Source: Capnocytophaga sp.
GTDB lineage: Bacteria > Bacteroidota > Bacteroidia > Flavobacteriales > Flavobacteriaceae
Length of the DNA stretch: 64,000 nucleotides
Reading direction: 5' to 3'
NCBI RefSeq assembly: GCF_030532915.1
Contig: NZ_JAUNKD010000001.1
Location: 62,320-126,319, forward strand
Positions 44,944 to 54,849 of this stretch are shown one piece after another. A program made the position numbers and the translations under genes. A model generated the notes under the pieces. That model worked only from the letters and a program-made list of their open reading frames with translations. It ran no database searches and had not been told where the DNA came from. The stretch's first letter is position 1; each line of letters opens with the position of its first letter.

Positions 44944-44948
44944 CAATT

Positions 44949-46550
44949 ATGAAGATTCGTAAAAATATTATAAGCACTGTTGCGATATTAACGCTAATAT
45001 CGTGTAGTAAGTTTGAGGAAATAAATACCGATAAATTCGGAATTACCCCAAAAATGGGAAAAACCGACGGAATCGCCATCGGTTCAAAAATAACAGCAAT
45101 GCAAACGCGTGTAACTCCGGTGGGCACACAAGCCGATGGCACAGACATTGTCAATAAATACCAAATAGCATACCACTTGGCAGCCGATACTTGGAGCGGT
45201 TACTTCGCACAAAACCAAGACTGGAACGGTGGTACAAACAACACTACCTACTTTTTGATAGAAGGCTGGAATAAAGCCTCATATGCAAGTTCATACACTG
45301 AAATGTTACCCTTGTGGAGCGCTGTAAAAGAAGAAGCTCAAAAATCAGACTTTCCGGAAGCATTTGCACTGGCTCAAATTTTAAAAATTTCAGCTTGGCA
45401 CAAAACCACTGATATGTTCGGCCCCATTCCTTACAAACAAGCGGGAGAGGCGCTCTTTGTTGTTCCTTACGACAGCCAACAAGATGTATATCAGTATTTT
45501 TTTGATGATTTAACAGAAGCCATCAACGTGTTAACCAATAAAGCCGAACAAGGTACAAAACTCTTTGCCCAGTACGATGCCGTATATGCCGGTGATGTCA
45601 AACAATGGGTGAAATACGCCAATTCACTGATGTTGCGCTTGGCAATGCGCATTCGTTACGCCGATGCCGTTAAAGCTCAAAAATATGCCGAACAAGCGGT
45701 TAATCACCCCATAGGAGTCATCATCTTAAAAACTGACGAGGCAAAAATGGCGAAAGGAGCCGGTTCTGTATTTATCAATAACATTGAAACTTGTGCCAAT
45801 CAGTATGCCGAAACCCGAATGGGATCGTCTATGTTTTCTTATTTGGTAGGCTATCAAGACCCTCGCCTGCCGGCTTATTTTAAACCAAGCACAAGCCCTT
45901 ATGCACAAGAGGTTGATTTTACCGGTGAGAAATACCAAGCTATCCCTACCGGATACGGCAATAAAAGTGAATCTTGGAAATTATTCTCCATCCCTAATAT
46001 TGAGAAAGAAACTCCTACTTATTGGTTACGAGCCTCTGAGGTTTGTTTTTTACGAGCCGAAGGAGCCTTATTGGGCTGGAATATGGGAGGCAATGCGGAA
46101 GATTTTTACAGACAAGGCGTGCAAATGTCTTTTGAAGAAAATCAAATCACTTCTGATGTGGATAGTTATTTAAATTCGGGTAAACAACCCGCAAAATATG
46201 ACTCCAACAGCAGACGTTGGGGAAGCAACGATGCCCCAACTACCGCCACTGCCCGATGGGAAGGCAGCAATGAGGAAAAACTCGAAAAAATAATCACACA
46301 AAAATGGATTGCCCTATACCCCAACGGACAAGAAGCTTGGAGTGAATATCGAAGAACCGGATACCCGAAATTGCATCCGGTAAGGCAAAACAGAAGCACG
46401 GGCGAAATTTCTTCACAAGAAGGCGTTAGACGGATGAAATATCCTGAATCAGGTCTTTCAGCAGAACAACGAGCTAATTTAAACAAAGCTCTTGAATTAT
46501 TAGGTGGTCCTAACACAGGCGGGACAAAAGTTTGGTGGGATAAAAAATAA
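44949..46550 (+). CDS. SusD-like nutrient-binding lipoprotein
   Basis: The 533-residue surface lipoprotein has a signal ending at C19 (LTLISC). It contains the TPR-like SusD fold with LPLWSAVKEEA and ISAWHKTTDMFGPIPY, then the KQWVKYANSLMLRLAMRIRYAD segment, and KIITQKWIALYPNGQEAWSEYRRTGYP. It belongs to the SusD_2-like branch. It sits as a lid on the SusC transporter and binds the glycan. SusC is 5 nt upstream and the GH18 gene 6 nt downstream. Confidence 0.9.
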   Translation: MKIRKNIISTVAILTLISCSKFEEINTDKFGITPKMGKTDGIAIGSKITAMQTRVTPVGTQADGTDIVNKYQIAYHLAADTWSGYFAQNQDWNGGTNNTTYFLIEGWNKASYASSYTEMLPLWSAVKEEAQKSDFPEAFALAQILKISAWHKTTDMFGPIPYKQAGEALFVVPYDSQQDVYQYFFDDLTEAINVLTNKAEQGTKLFAQYDAVYAGDVKQWVKYANSLMLRLAMRIRYADAVKAQKYAEQAVNHPIGVIILKTDEAKMAKGAGSVFINNIETCANQYAETRMGSSMFSYLVGYQDPRLPAYFKPSTSPYAQEVDFTGEKYQAIPTGYGNKSESWKLFSIPNIEKETPTYWLRASEVCFLRAEGALLGWNMGGNAEDFYRQGVQMSFEENQITSDVDSYLNSGKQPAKYDSNSRRWGSNDAPTTATARWEGSNEEKLEKIITQKWIALYPNGQEAWSEYRRTGYPKLHPVRQNRSTGEISSQEGVRRMKYPESGLSAEQRANLNKALELLGGPNTGGTKVWWDKK

Positions 46551-46556
46551 ATTGCT

Positions 46557-47693
46557 ATGAAATATATAAACAACATTATTTTAATAACTTTTGCAATGAG
46601 CTTAACTTTAACCTCTTGCAGCGATTGGACTAAGGACGAACTAAAAGAAATTGACCACATTGGAGGCAATAATAACATTTCAGAACCCGAAAAAAGCGCT
46701 GAGTTTTACCAAAACCTACGCCAATGGAAAGCCCAAGCCGAAAATTATGGGCGACCCGTTTCTTTCGGATGGTTCAGCAACTGGGCACCGGCAGGAGCCG
46801 TAAGAAAAGGATACCTATCAGCTTTGCCCGACAGCATTGATATGGTTTCTATGTGGAGTGGACCCTTTAATATGAGTCAGGCAAAAAAACAGGATAAAGA
46901 CTACGTACAAAAAGTAAAAGGCACGAAAGTTTTTGTTTGTTACATTTTGCATAACATCGGAACGGGGATAAATCCGCCCCATATAGCCGAAAACATCAAA
47001 AAAGAAAACCCCGACCTATCCGAAGCCGAAATCAATGAGAAAATCACGAAAGCACACGAGATGTATTGGGGCTTTAAAAGCGGCATAAAGGGGGCCGATG
47101 ACCACACCGAAGCCATTCGAAAATACGCCCGTGTGCTGGTAGATTCTATCGTGAAAAATGATTATGACGGCTTAGATATTGATTGGGAACCATCAGGTGC
47201 CGGCGACGGTGACGGAAACTTAAAAAACATATTTGGTGATGAAGGAAAATACTTGCATATTTTAGTAGAAGAATTGGGCAAATATTTAGGACCAAAAGCT
47301 ACCGTAAACACCGGAAAACGAAGATATCTGCTCGTTGATGGTGAACTGTGGAATGTAGCCAAAGAATCAGGTCCTTATTTTGACTATTTCATATCACAAG
47401 CCTATGGCGACCGTTTCCTTGAATACAGAACTCAAGAAGCCGAATACACCTTTGGTGAAGCCTATGACACTCGAAAACACATATTTACCGAAGATTTTGA
47501 ATCACGCTCCAAATCAGGCGGGGTTCTATTGGCTCAGGCTGTTTTTAACTCTAAAAAAGGACCCAAGGGAGGCGTAGGCGCATACCGAATTGATAACGAT
47601 TATGACAATCAACCCGATTATAAATGGACACGAAAAGCCATCTATTTGATGCACAAGTCATATGACGAATATATGAAGAAAAAAAACAAATAA
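46557..47693 (+). CDS. GH18 endo-beta-N-acetylglucosaminidase lipoprotein
   Basis: The 378-residue product is a lipoprotein (C21 in LTLTSC) with a GH18 barrel. The catalytic motif DGLDIDWE is at 204-211, with E211 as the acid. The size, the NWAPAG entry loop and the C-terminal YKWTRKAIYLMH fit endo-beta-N-acetylglucosaminidases, which cut the chitobiose core of N-glycans, and resemble GpdG. The start of the mature chain (SDWTKDELKE) is acidic, as for surface lipoproteins. N-glycan cleavage on host glycoproteins is the likely function. Confidence 0.9.
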   Translation: MKYINNIILITFAMSLTLTSCSDWTKDELKEIDHIGGNNNISEPEKSAEFYQNLRQWKAQAENYGRPVSFGWFSNWAPAGAVRKGYLSALPDSIDMVSMWSGPFNMSQAKKQDKDYVQKVKGTKVFVCYILHNIGTGINPPHIAENIKKENPDLSEAEINEKITKAHEMYWGFKSGIKGADDHTEAIRKYARVLVDSIVKNDYDGLDIDWEPSGAGDGDGNLKNIFGDEGKYLHILVEELGKYLGPKATVNTGKRRYLLVDGELWNVAKESGPYFDYFISQAYGDRFLEYRTQEAEYTFGEAYDTRKHIFTEDFESRSKSGGVLLAQAVFNSKKGPKGGVGAYRIDNDYDNQPDYKWTRKAIYLMHKSYDEYMKKKNK

Positions 47694-47703
47694 AAATAAT
47701 GCA

Positions 47704-48861
47704 ATGAAATATCTCAATTACACCATCGTATTGCTCATTTCCTTATCTTTATTCAACTGCAATAAAGACAAAGAAAACAATTTATTGGAACCGAAAATAT
47801 ACTTTGAAAACGAAGAAATCAAAATAGAAGTTGAACAAGGTATGGATTCATACAAGTATGACATCATTGCTCGTGTTTCCAACTTGACTGAAAATGACGT
47901 GAATGTTGAATATCAAATCGGTAACCCGGCTATTGTGGAAGAATACAACCACAAAAACGGAACAAAATACCTCCATATGAACACCGAAGATATGAAACTG
48001 GAAAAGAGCTCTTCCATCATAAAAAAAGGAGACATATATGCCCAACCTTGTGAATTAATTATTAAAAATTTGGGTAACATAAAAGAAGGCGATTCTTTTC
48101 TGATTCCCGTGCAGATAAAAAAGGCAACCCTTGCAAGTATTGAAGCAAAAACAGTGTTCATAAGCATTTCTAAACCTGTTGTAATCAACAAAGTAACCCG
48201 ATTCCACGGAAAATACTTTTCTATTCCGATACCCGCCAATACAAACTTCAAATCAGTAACTTATGAAGCCCTTATATATGCCGATAGTTTCAACTGGATA
48301 AAAACAATTATGGGAATTGAAGGCAATCTGATGTTTCGATTTGGAGATACGACCATCAAAACCAACCAAATACAAATAGCAGGCGGTGTTCAATTCAATG
48401 CGCCTATGTTGTTCAACACCAAACAATGGTATCACGTGGCATTTGTGTATAACGGAAACACAAAAACCGGAGAAATTTACATAAACGGAGAAAAAGCTGC
48501 CGACAAAACCGTTGATATAAGCGCTTTTAACCTAAATGGAGATTTTTTTATAGGGTATGCCTATGATTATGATTCAACACGAACTTGGTCAGGTTGTATG
48601 AGTGAATGTCGCATCTGGAATGTAGCACGAACTGCCAACCAACTTAAAGAAAATATGTTAAGAGTAGACCCTAATTCAGAAGGACTGTTCGGTTACTGGA
48701 AACTAAACGGAACCGACGTCTATGAAAAAGACGGCAAACATTACGTGAAAGACCAAACAAAAACAAAACTTGATATTCTCTCGCGCACAGGGCAATATTC
48801 CGGCGGTTCGGGCGCTTCAACTCAACCCGAAATAATTGATTTAAAAGTTGATATTAAGTAA
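47704..48861 (+). CDS. DUF1735/LamG-type surface glycan-binding lipoprotein
   Basis: The 385-residue lipoprotein (signal to C19, SLFNC, then NKDKEN) has an N-terminal DUF1735 (BT_3987-like) immunoglobulin-like domain (about 35-160) and a C-terminal LamG/concanavalin domain with TKQWYHVAFVYNGNTKTGEIYINGE and CRIWNVARTANQ. LamG domains bind carbohydrate. The C. canimorsus Gpd complex likewise has extra lipoproteins (GpdE, GpdF). It is the last gene of the operon, 10 nt after GH18, followed by a terminator. Confidence 0.88.
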   Translation: MKYLNYTIVLLISLSLFNCNKDKENNLLEPKIYFENEEIKIEVEQGMDSYKYDIIARVSNLTENDVNVEYQIGNPAIVEEYNHKNGTKYLHMNTEDMKLEKSSSIIKKGDIYAQPCELIIKNLGNIKEGDSFLIPVQIKKATLASIEAKTVFISISKPVVINKVTRFHGKYFSIPIPANTNFKSVTYEALIYADSFNWIKTIMGIEGNLMFRFGDTTIKTNQIQIAGGVQFNAPMLFNTKQWYHVAFVYNGNTKTGEIYINGEKAADKTVDISAFNLNGDFFIGYAYDYDSTRTWSGCMSECRIWNVARTANQLKENMLRVDPNSEGLFGYWKLNGTDVYEKDGKHYVKDQTKTKLDILSRTGQYSGGSGASTQPEIIDLKVDIK

Positions 48862-48881
48862 AATAACTTTATTTAAAAAAC

Positions 48882-48914
48882 ACAACCCTGACAACGCAAA
48901 GTTGTCAGGGTTGT
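48882..48914 (+). terminator. Terminator of the SusC-SusD-GH18-LamG operon
   Basis: Perfect 14-bp arms (ACAACCCTGACAAC and complement) around GCAAA, followed by a T-rich run. It separates the next gene from the operon. Confidence 0.9.
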
Positions 48915-49033
48915 TTCATTTTCACTCCGCAATTCAAAAAAAGCAGGCAAAAATTTGGCTCATTGCCAAAAAAAACTCAACTTTGAACGCAGAAAATAAA
49001 TCGGTTATATATCCGCTTAACTATAAGATTTTA

Positions 49034-50173
49034 ATGAAGATAGCAATTACAGGAATGGGCTCGGTATCGGCATTAGGCAGTTCACAAGCCGAAATCAAGC
49101 AGGCATACACCCATCAAAAAACGATGCTCCGCACCGAAAACGGACTGGCAATGGGCAAACTCGCAGAAAGCAGCCGCACAGAAGTGGAAACACTTCTGAA
49201 AAACGAACCGTCATACCAAGTCTTTGATCCTTCGGTTCTTTACGCCATTTTAGCCGCCCGAAAAGCCGTGGCATATGCAGACTGGCAATCGGCGGCGTTT
49301 GGCATCAACATCGGTTCATCGCGTGGAGCAACTTCCCTCTTCGAAACGCATCACGCTTATTTTATGGAACATAACAAATGCAAAACGCTTGCCTCACCAA
49401 CCACCACACTGGGCAATATTGCCTCGCAAGTGGGGCAAGATCTAAAAGCGGACGGATTTTCCTTTTCCCACTCTATCACCTGTTCCACAGCCTTGCACGC
49501 CCTGATAAACGGTGTTGCGTGGCTGGCAAGCGGTATGGAAAAACGCTTCATCGTAGGCGGAAGCGAAGCCCCGCTCACGCCTTTCACCTTTGCACAGGCA
49601 AAAGCCTTGAAAATTTACAGTCCGTTTACAGATGTTTTTCCGTGTCGGGCAATGGATGCTTCCAAAACACACAATACAATGGTTTTAGGCGAAGGCGCCT
49701 GCGTTTTCTGTATGGAAAAAGAAGCTGAAAGCCAGCCGTTGGCATTCATCACGGGCGTGGGATATGCCACCGAAAAAATCACGCACAGCGTATCACTTTC
49801 TGCCGATGGCGAATGTTTGCAAAAATCAATGCGTATGGCACTTGGAGAAACAAGCCCTTCCGAAATAGATATTATCGTAACACACACGCCCGGAACCATC
49901 AAAGGAGATTTAGCGGAACTTACCGCCATCAAACAAGTATTTTCAGAAAAAATGCCCGCCCTGACCAACAACAAATGGAAAACGGGGCATACGTTTGGTG
50001 CCAGCGGCGCTCTCAGTCTTGAAATGGCTATCTTAATGTTACAAAACGATGAATTTTACGGTGTTCCGTATCTGAATAACACCAAAACACCTCAAAAAAT
50101 ACATAAAATTTTAGTTAATGCCGTAGGTTTTGGCGGAAATGCCGCTAGTGTTTTAATCGAAAAGCCATTCTGA
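49034..50173 (+). CDS. Beta-ketoacyl synthase-like protein
   Basis: The 379-residue protein has the thiolase-fold KS motifs: N-terminal MKIAITGMGSVSALG, the nucleophile C150 in SITCSTALHAL, H284 in THTPGT and H319 in KTGHTFGASGALSLE. All three catalytic residues of a decarboxylating KS are kept, so it could elongate acyl chains. It stands alone and does not sit with fatty-acid genes; a role in aryl polyene or flexirubin-type pigment synthesis is possible. The longer frame begins before the terminator and is not used. Confidence 0.85.
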   Translation: MKIAITGMGSVSALGSSQAEIKQAYTHQKTMLRTENGLAMGKLAESSRTEVETLLKNEPSYQVFDPSVLYAILAARKAVAYADWQSAAFGINIGSSRGATSLFETHHAYFMEHNKCKTLASPTTTLGNIASQVGQDLKADGFSFSHSITCSTALHALINGVAWLASGMEKRFIVGGSEAPLTPFTFAQAKALKIYSPFTDVFPCRAMDASKTHNTMVLGEGACVFCMEKEAESQPLAFITGVGYATEKITHSVSLSADGECLQKSMRMALGETSPSEIDIIVTHTPGTIKGDLAELTAIKQVFSEKMPALTNNKWKTGHTFGASGALSLEMAILMLQNDEFYGVPYLNNTKTPQKIHKILVNAVGFGGNAASVLIEKPF

Positions 50174-50534
50174 CGGATAATTTTAGAAGACAATTCTCTT
50201 TTAAAGAAAAAACGGTTTATATAACTAACCCAAAATAATTTGTCGTTATTCTTATGAAAGGTGTGAGCAAAAACGAGAAAGTAATAAGAAGGAAGTAATT
50301 CCCTCAAAATCGCCCTTCAAAAGGAGAAATAATTGTTACAAACATTTTATCCTTGCACAAAAAAATCAACCAATTGTTACAAACATTTTCTCCTCACACG
50401 AAAAAATCAACCAATTGTTACAAACATTTTATCCTCGCACGAAAAATTTGGCGGATTATCAGAAACTTTTTGCTTTCACAGAAAAAATCAGAGGAAAATT
50501 AGTCCAACAATCTGTTTTGAATTAACTATAATCC
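50174..50534. other. 361-nt gap with tandem repeats between KS and HmuR genes
   Basis: The gap is mostly the 41-bp repeat array; no terminator of high quality was seen for the KS gene. A 72-codon frame (50333-50551) is a product of the repeats. Confidence 0.6.
50331..50494. repeat. 41-bp tandem repeats, three copies plus a degenerate fourth
   Basis: Units begin AATTGTTACAAACATTTT and lie at 50331-50371, 50372-50412 and 50413-50453; a diverged copy covers about 50455-50494. Copies 1-3 differ by a few substitutions. There are no spacers, so this is not a CRISPR array. Confidence 0.9.
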
Positions 50535-52712
50535 TTAAAAGTCAAATTTAAGTCCGGCGTAAAAACTGCGTCCGGGCGTGATTGGTGCATAAAACCCTAC
50601 CGGCGAGGCTTTATAATTGAACAAATTATTAACGCCGGCACTAAACGTAAGATGATACGGAAGTTTTACCGATGTTTGCAATCGCCAAAGCCAATACGCC
50701 TCATAATGTGTGTAATAGTCTTCAACGGTGTTGCTTTCCTCATTGGAATGTATGGTCGTGGCAACAGCATACTTACCACTTAGAGTTACTCCGGGAACGT
50801 ATTTTTGATGAGCGAGCGGCGTGTAATCGACTTTGAAAGTAAACACGTGCGGGCGACTTTCCGAAGCTCGGTTTTCAATGTCATAAAACGTATAAGTCCC
50901 CTGCAAACGCATCGTTTCGTACAAACGATATGAAAGCGAAAAATCGGAACTGACAACACGGGTTTTTCCTAAAAAATTTACGTAATCAAGTTGGTCTTTG
51001 GCATCTGACCAGCGAACGTCAATTTTATTATGCACCACCGAATATTGCGTAGTTGCATTGAAGGTCAGTTTTTTATATTGATAATCTACGGACAGATTGA
51101 AATTATCACTGGTTTCGGGTTTTAACGCCGTATTGCCCGAAATTTGAAAACCGCCTCCCCACGGATGATACCAATTGGTGTACAGTTCCTTAATGGTTGG
51201 TGCGCGAAATCCGCCGGCATAACCACCCCGAAACGAAAAATCCGCCACTTTGAAGATTGCCGAAAGGCGATACGTAAAATGGTTTTTAAAAACCGAATGG
51301 TAATCAGCACGAACACCCGTCACCAAGGTAAGTTTCGAAGTCAAAACCCAATCTTGTTGGGCAAAAAAAGCGTAGTTTTGGCTGCTTTTTGTTTCTTGTG
51401 AAGTGTCGGTTGTAAATCGAGAAGTGCGCAACTCGTCTGCCAAAATTTCACCGCCCGCCACAAAGCTGTGTTTGTTGAAAAACAATCGATTGTACTGCAC
51501 ATCGGCTCGGCGCAACGTATTTTGATAGTTTTTTTCTTCTTCGTCAAGCAAACGAAAATATTTGAATTTATCATAGCGATCATACATCGCACTTGCCTTT
51601 ACCGACTGATTTTCTGTAAATTGATATTTCGACTGAATCGAAAAAGCATAATTGTAATAATGGTCTAACACCTTTTCAGCATCGGGACTTCCGTCATTGC
51701 GCCGACTGAAATAATAACTCGGTGCCACTTCAATATCCCATTTTGGCGAGGGCGTGAAACTCAATTTCGGGCTGACCCCGTAGTTGGAAAATCCGGCGAT
51801 GTAGAATTTTTCAGGCGGAAGTTCCTTGACACTACCATCAGTATAGAAAAGTTTTCGGGGTTGGCTGTCTTCCAAGGTGTAAGGCTCACGCATTTTGTAA
51901 AATGACGCCCAATGGAGGCTTCCCCATTTTTGTTTGGTTGCCACGGAAAGATTGGCTTTTTGGTCGATGTTGGTGTCATAAACATAATCGGCACGCACTT
52001 CCAACGGGGCTTGCGCCTTTCGGGTAATGATGTTTATCACTCCGCCGATGGCATTAGAACCATAAAGCGAAGACGATGCTCCTTTGATAATTTCAATGCG
52101 CTCAACATTGTCAAGATTGACACGCTGATAATCCACATTATCAAAAGTTTCACCCGCCATTGGCTTGCTATCAACCAAAAACAGAACGTATTTACCGCCA
52201 AACCCTAACATATTGATATTGGGGCTTCCGCCTTCGTACGTAAAATGAATGCCCGATACATCGTTTTCCAAAAAACTTTCAAAATCAACCGCTTGTGATT
52301 TTGCAATTTCGTTTTTGGAGATAACTTGTACAGGCACGGGTACGTCGCTAAATTTTTTGTCGGAACGCGTTGCCGTGACGGTTATTTCTTCAATTTTGAC
52401 GGCTTCCTCTTTACAGACAGAAAGCAAAATCGGGGTGTTTGTGCCTTTCTTAATTTTCACGGACGAAAACAAAGCCTTGTAGCCGTCCTTTACCAAATAC
52501 AGATGATACGTTCCCGCGGGCAGATTTTCAAACCGGAAGTTGCCGTTTTGGTCGGAAAATGTATTGTGTTGCCAACCTTGAATTTCAATAAAAACGTTGG
52601 CTATTCCTTTTTGATTTTGGCAATCAACTACCCTTCCCGAAAGCGACTCTTGTGCCGGCATCGGGAGTGATAAAAACCAAAAAAACAATGCAATATAAAA
52701 TCGAAACATCAA
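50535..52712 (-). CDS. TonB-dependent receptor, probable HmuR-type heme receptor
   Basis: The 725-residue outer-membrane receptor has a signal peptide (to about residue 21, MPAQES), a carboxypeptidase-regulatory-like domain (about 24-95), a TonB box region (IEEITVTATRSDKKFS), a plug domain with IEIIKGASSSLYGSNAIGGVINIITR, and a beta-barrel ending in GRSFYAGLKFDF. Its upstream partner is a HmuY-like lipoprotein, so heme is the likely ligand. An HmuR NPDL-type motif was not found by eye. Confidence 0.85.
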   Translation of the reverse strand: MMFRFYIALFFWFLSLPMPAQESLSGRVVDCQNQKGIANVFIEIQGWQHNTFSDQNGNFRFENLPAGTYHLYLVKDGYKALFSSVKIKKGTNTPILLSVCKEEAVKIEEITVTATRSDKKFSDVPVPVQVISKNEIAKSQAVDFESFLENDVSGIHFTYEGGSPNINMLGFGGKYVLFLVDSKPMAGETFDNVDYQRVNLDNVERIEIIKGASSSLYGSNAIGGVINIITRKAQAPLEVRADYVYDTNIDQKANLSVATKQKWGSLHWASFYKMREPYTLEDSQPRKLFYTDGSVKELPPEKFYIAGFSNYGVSPKLSFTPSPKWDIEVAPSYYFSRRNDGSPDAEKVLDHYYNYAFSIQSKYQFTENQSVKASAMYDRYDKFKYFRLLDEEEKNYQNTLRRADVQYNRLFFNKHSFVAGGEILADELRTSRFTTDTSQETKSSQNYAFFAQQDWVLTSKLTLVTGVRADYHSVFKNHFTYRLSAIFKVADFSFRGGYAGGFRAPTIKELYTNWYHPWGGGFQISGNTALKPETSDNFNLSVDYQYKKLTFNATTQYSVVHNKIDVRWSDAKDQLDYVNFLGKTRVVSSDFSLSYRLYETMRLQGTYTFYDIENRASESRPHVFTFKVDYTPLAHQKYVPGVTLSGKYAVATTIHSNEESNTVEDYYTHYEAYWLWRLQTSVKLPYHLTFSAGVNNLFNYKASPVGFYAPITPGRSFYAGLKFDF

Positions 52713-52823
52713 CCGTTTTCTGACAAATTTCTGTAAACAAACTCGTTTTTACCAAAAAGTTCCCTTTTCAAAATCCGATAAAATATTTTGAAAAGGGCAA
52801 CCTTCTATTAGTGGTTTTTCGTA

Positions 52824-53492
52824 CTAAAATTGGTGATTCACATCGGCTATTTGATACCTAAACGAAATGTAAAACGCTTCATTTTTTTCATTGGTATAGC
52901 TGTAAATGTGCAGTTTAGCATACTTATTTTTTGCGGTTTTAACCACATAAATCCAGTTGTTTTGCACAAACGTCGGGCGATTGTTCACATATGAAAATGT
53001 TTGCCAACCGTTATTGTGAACCAATGTTTTTTTAACATCCTCCTGCAAATTTTCAGAGATATTTTTCAAAAGCCCTCTTTCGGAAATAAATTGCCAAAAC
53101 GACTCGGTATATCCCATTGAAATCACGGGCGAACTTTGATTTTGCGACACGGTTCTGCCGCTGAACGTATATCGTTCAACATCAGAAACATACCCATCTT
53201 TGGGAGCTTGTGTTACTTGGTCAAAAGCGGTTAGTCGGGTGTTGAGGGCGCCACGCGTTTTTACGTCGTACTGATTGAAAGCGATATCCCAATCGGTGCT
53301 TTTGTCGGGGTCAGTTACGGGAACGATTTGGTTTTTCTCGAATGAAAAATAAACCCAATCGGTGGTAGGCACGGAAAGATTTTTATATTCTTTTGCTTTG
53401 GTAACAAGTTGATTGTCTTTATTTTCTTTTTTACAAGCAGTTGTTCCCAACATTGCAACGCATACTAGCAACAAAACAATTTTCATTTTCAT
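52824..53492 (-). CDS. HmuY-family heme-binding lipoprotein
   Basis: The 222-residue lipoprotein (signal to C20, GTTAC, then KKENKD) has the HmuY-family signature around residues 50-85: WVYFSFEKNQIVPV and STDWDIAFNQYDVKTRG, and the all-beta layout of P. gingivalis HmuY, which takes heme from host proteins. The heme ligands (His or Met) cannot be assigned. It is 111 nt upstream of the TonB receptor on the same strand and is probably expressed with it from the promoter at 53524-53531. Confidence 0.85.
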   Translation of the reverse strand: MKMKIVLLLVCVAMLGTTACKKENKDNQLVTKAKEYKNLSVPTTDWVYFSFEKNQIVPVTDPDKSTDWDIAFNQYDVKTRGALNTRLTAFDQVTQAPKDGYVSDVERYTFSGRTVSQNQSSPVISMGYTESFWQFISERGLLKNISENLQEDVKKTLVHNNGWQTFSYVNNRPTFVQNNWIYVVKTAKNKYAKLHIYSYTNEKNEAFYISFRYQIADVNHQF

Positions 53493-54178
53493 AACGCTTA
53501 TTTTTATACTAATTTTAATGGTGCAAAGATACGTTTTATTTAGAATTAAAAAAAATAACGCTATAAAAGTTTATGGAGATTACTTATTAAATTATGTCAG
53601 TAGCATTTTACGCTCACAACATTTGATAACAAAATGCCTTACATTGTATAACAAACTACTAATGAGCAATATAATACACAAACTTACCTAACGATTTCCC
53701 TAATTTGAAGATAAAATACCGACAACAATAAAATTACAATTCGGAATGTAATTACTTGTATCTTTTTCATATTTTCTTTCTTAGTTTAACGGAAAATATC
53801 ACAAATAACAGTAAATGAATCGCTTAACAACCCTTTAAATTGTTGCCAATTTGAAAAAATATACGAGAAAAATAAAAATGACAATACCATTACCAAGTAG
53901 TCATATCATTTTTTAGCAATCATCATCTTATTCATTTTTACATTATTATGCTTTTCAACCGGTTAATAAGCCCACCTATATCCGTTTTTGTTACCAAAAC
54001 CCCGCACAAACAGCCTAATAGCCCATAGAAAAAGTTTTTACGTTTTAATTTTTCATCATCAAAAAATTTGAATCCGACAATGCAAATATAACATTATGCA
54101 ATGTAAAAACCTCACACTGAACGATTTTTTTACATTGAACGTTAATTCTTTTACTATATTCAGCTGTATTTCAATCTC
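53493..54178. other. 686-nt AT-rich gap
   Basis: It has the HmuY promoter at its left end and otherwise no recognised coding sequence, RNA or repeat. Base composition drops below the flanks here. Confidence 0.55.
53524..53531 (-). promoter_or_regulatory. -7 element of the hmuY-hmuR pair
   Basis: The minus strand reads TATCTTTG, 31 nt before the ATG at 53492. No Fur-box was recognised. Confidence 0.5.
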
Positions 54179-54838
54179 TTACAATTTACTCAATAATATT
54201 AAAATAAAGAAAATCAAATTGTAAGCCGAATGGTACAAAATTATTTTAGAGAAATTGACTTTTTTTAATCGCAACCAAGTGAGTATGGAACCCAAACAAA
54301 ATTGAGGAAAAAACAGCAAACAAATATGCACAAACGTTTTATCCTTAAAAACTTCTTCTTGGTAATTTCCAATATGAATAAATGTAAAAATAAACACATA
54401 AAGGACTGCTGTCAAAATATTTACTTGCTGCTGTTTTTCAAATAAATACTCTATTAAAATGAATAAACTTCCTGTTAATATAGCACTCATTAAAAGTGCA
54501 TTATTTGGAACACTTATATTGACAAAAACAATTCCAAATAACAACGCTATTGGCCAAATTCCTCTTCTTACCAAAGGAAATCGAAAAATAAATTCTTCTA
54601 AAGGAGGGGCAAGCAGCACCGCTAAAAAGAACAACTCCACCATTCCCATAGAAGCCAACTCGTTTTGACCAGCTTCTAAACAAATGTTCAATAAACTTTT
54701 TTCTAATATAGAAAATACAATAACCACAAAAATGTTTATTGCAAAGATTTTGAATATCAACTTGTTACTTACTTTACGACGTCCTGTCACAACTAAATTG
54801 AGGATTTGTTCGCAACTACTTGATTTATAATTAAACAA
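54179..54838 (-). CDS. CPBP-family intramembrane protease
   Basis: The 219-residue protein has about six membrane helices. The CPBP/Abi motif EExxxR is at E81-E82-R86 (LEEFIFR), and a histidine follows in FTFIHIGNYQEE, together forming the glutamate-type protease site. The family matures CAAX proteins or bacteriocin-related peptides and is linked to immunity to bacteriocins. It is the last of three genes on the minus strand. AT-rich codon use differs from neighbours. Confidence 0.8.
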   Translation of the reverse strand: MFNYKSSSCEQILNLVVTGRRKVSNKLIFKIFAINIFVVIVFSILEKSLLNICLEAGQNELASMGMVELFFLAVLLAPPLEEFIFRFPLVRRGIWPIALLFGIVFVNISVPNNALLMSAILTGSLFILIEYLFEKQQQVNILTAVLYVFIFTFIHIGNYQEEVFKDKTFVHICLLFFPQFCLGSILTWLRLKKVNFSKIILYHSAYNLIFFILILLSKL

Positions 54839-54849
54839 CTCTTAATTCT

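Noticed and set aside
41833..48861. Starch utilisation locus
   Set aside because: There is no alpha-amylase-type enzyme; the GH18 enzyme points to N-glycans.
48848..49033. Longer start of the ketosynthase gene
   Set aside because: It overlaps the operon terminator and encodes no conserved residues.
50331..50494. CRISPR array
   Set aside because: The repeats are adjacent with no spacers and no cas genes are in the window.
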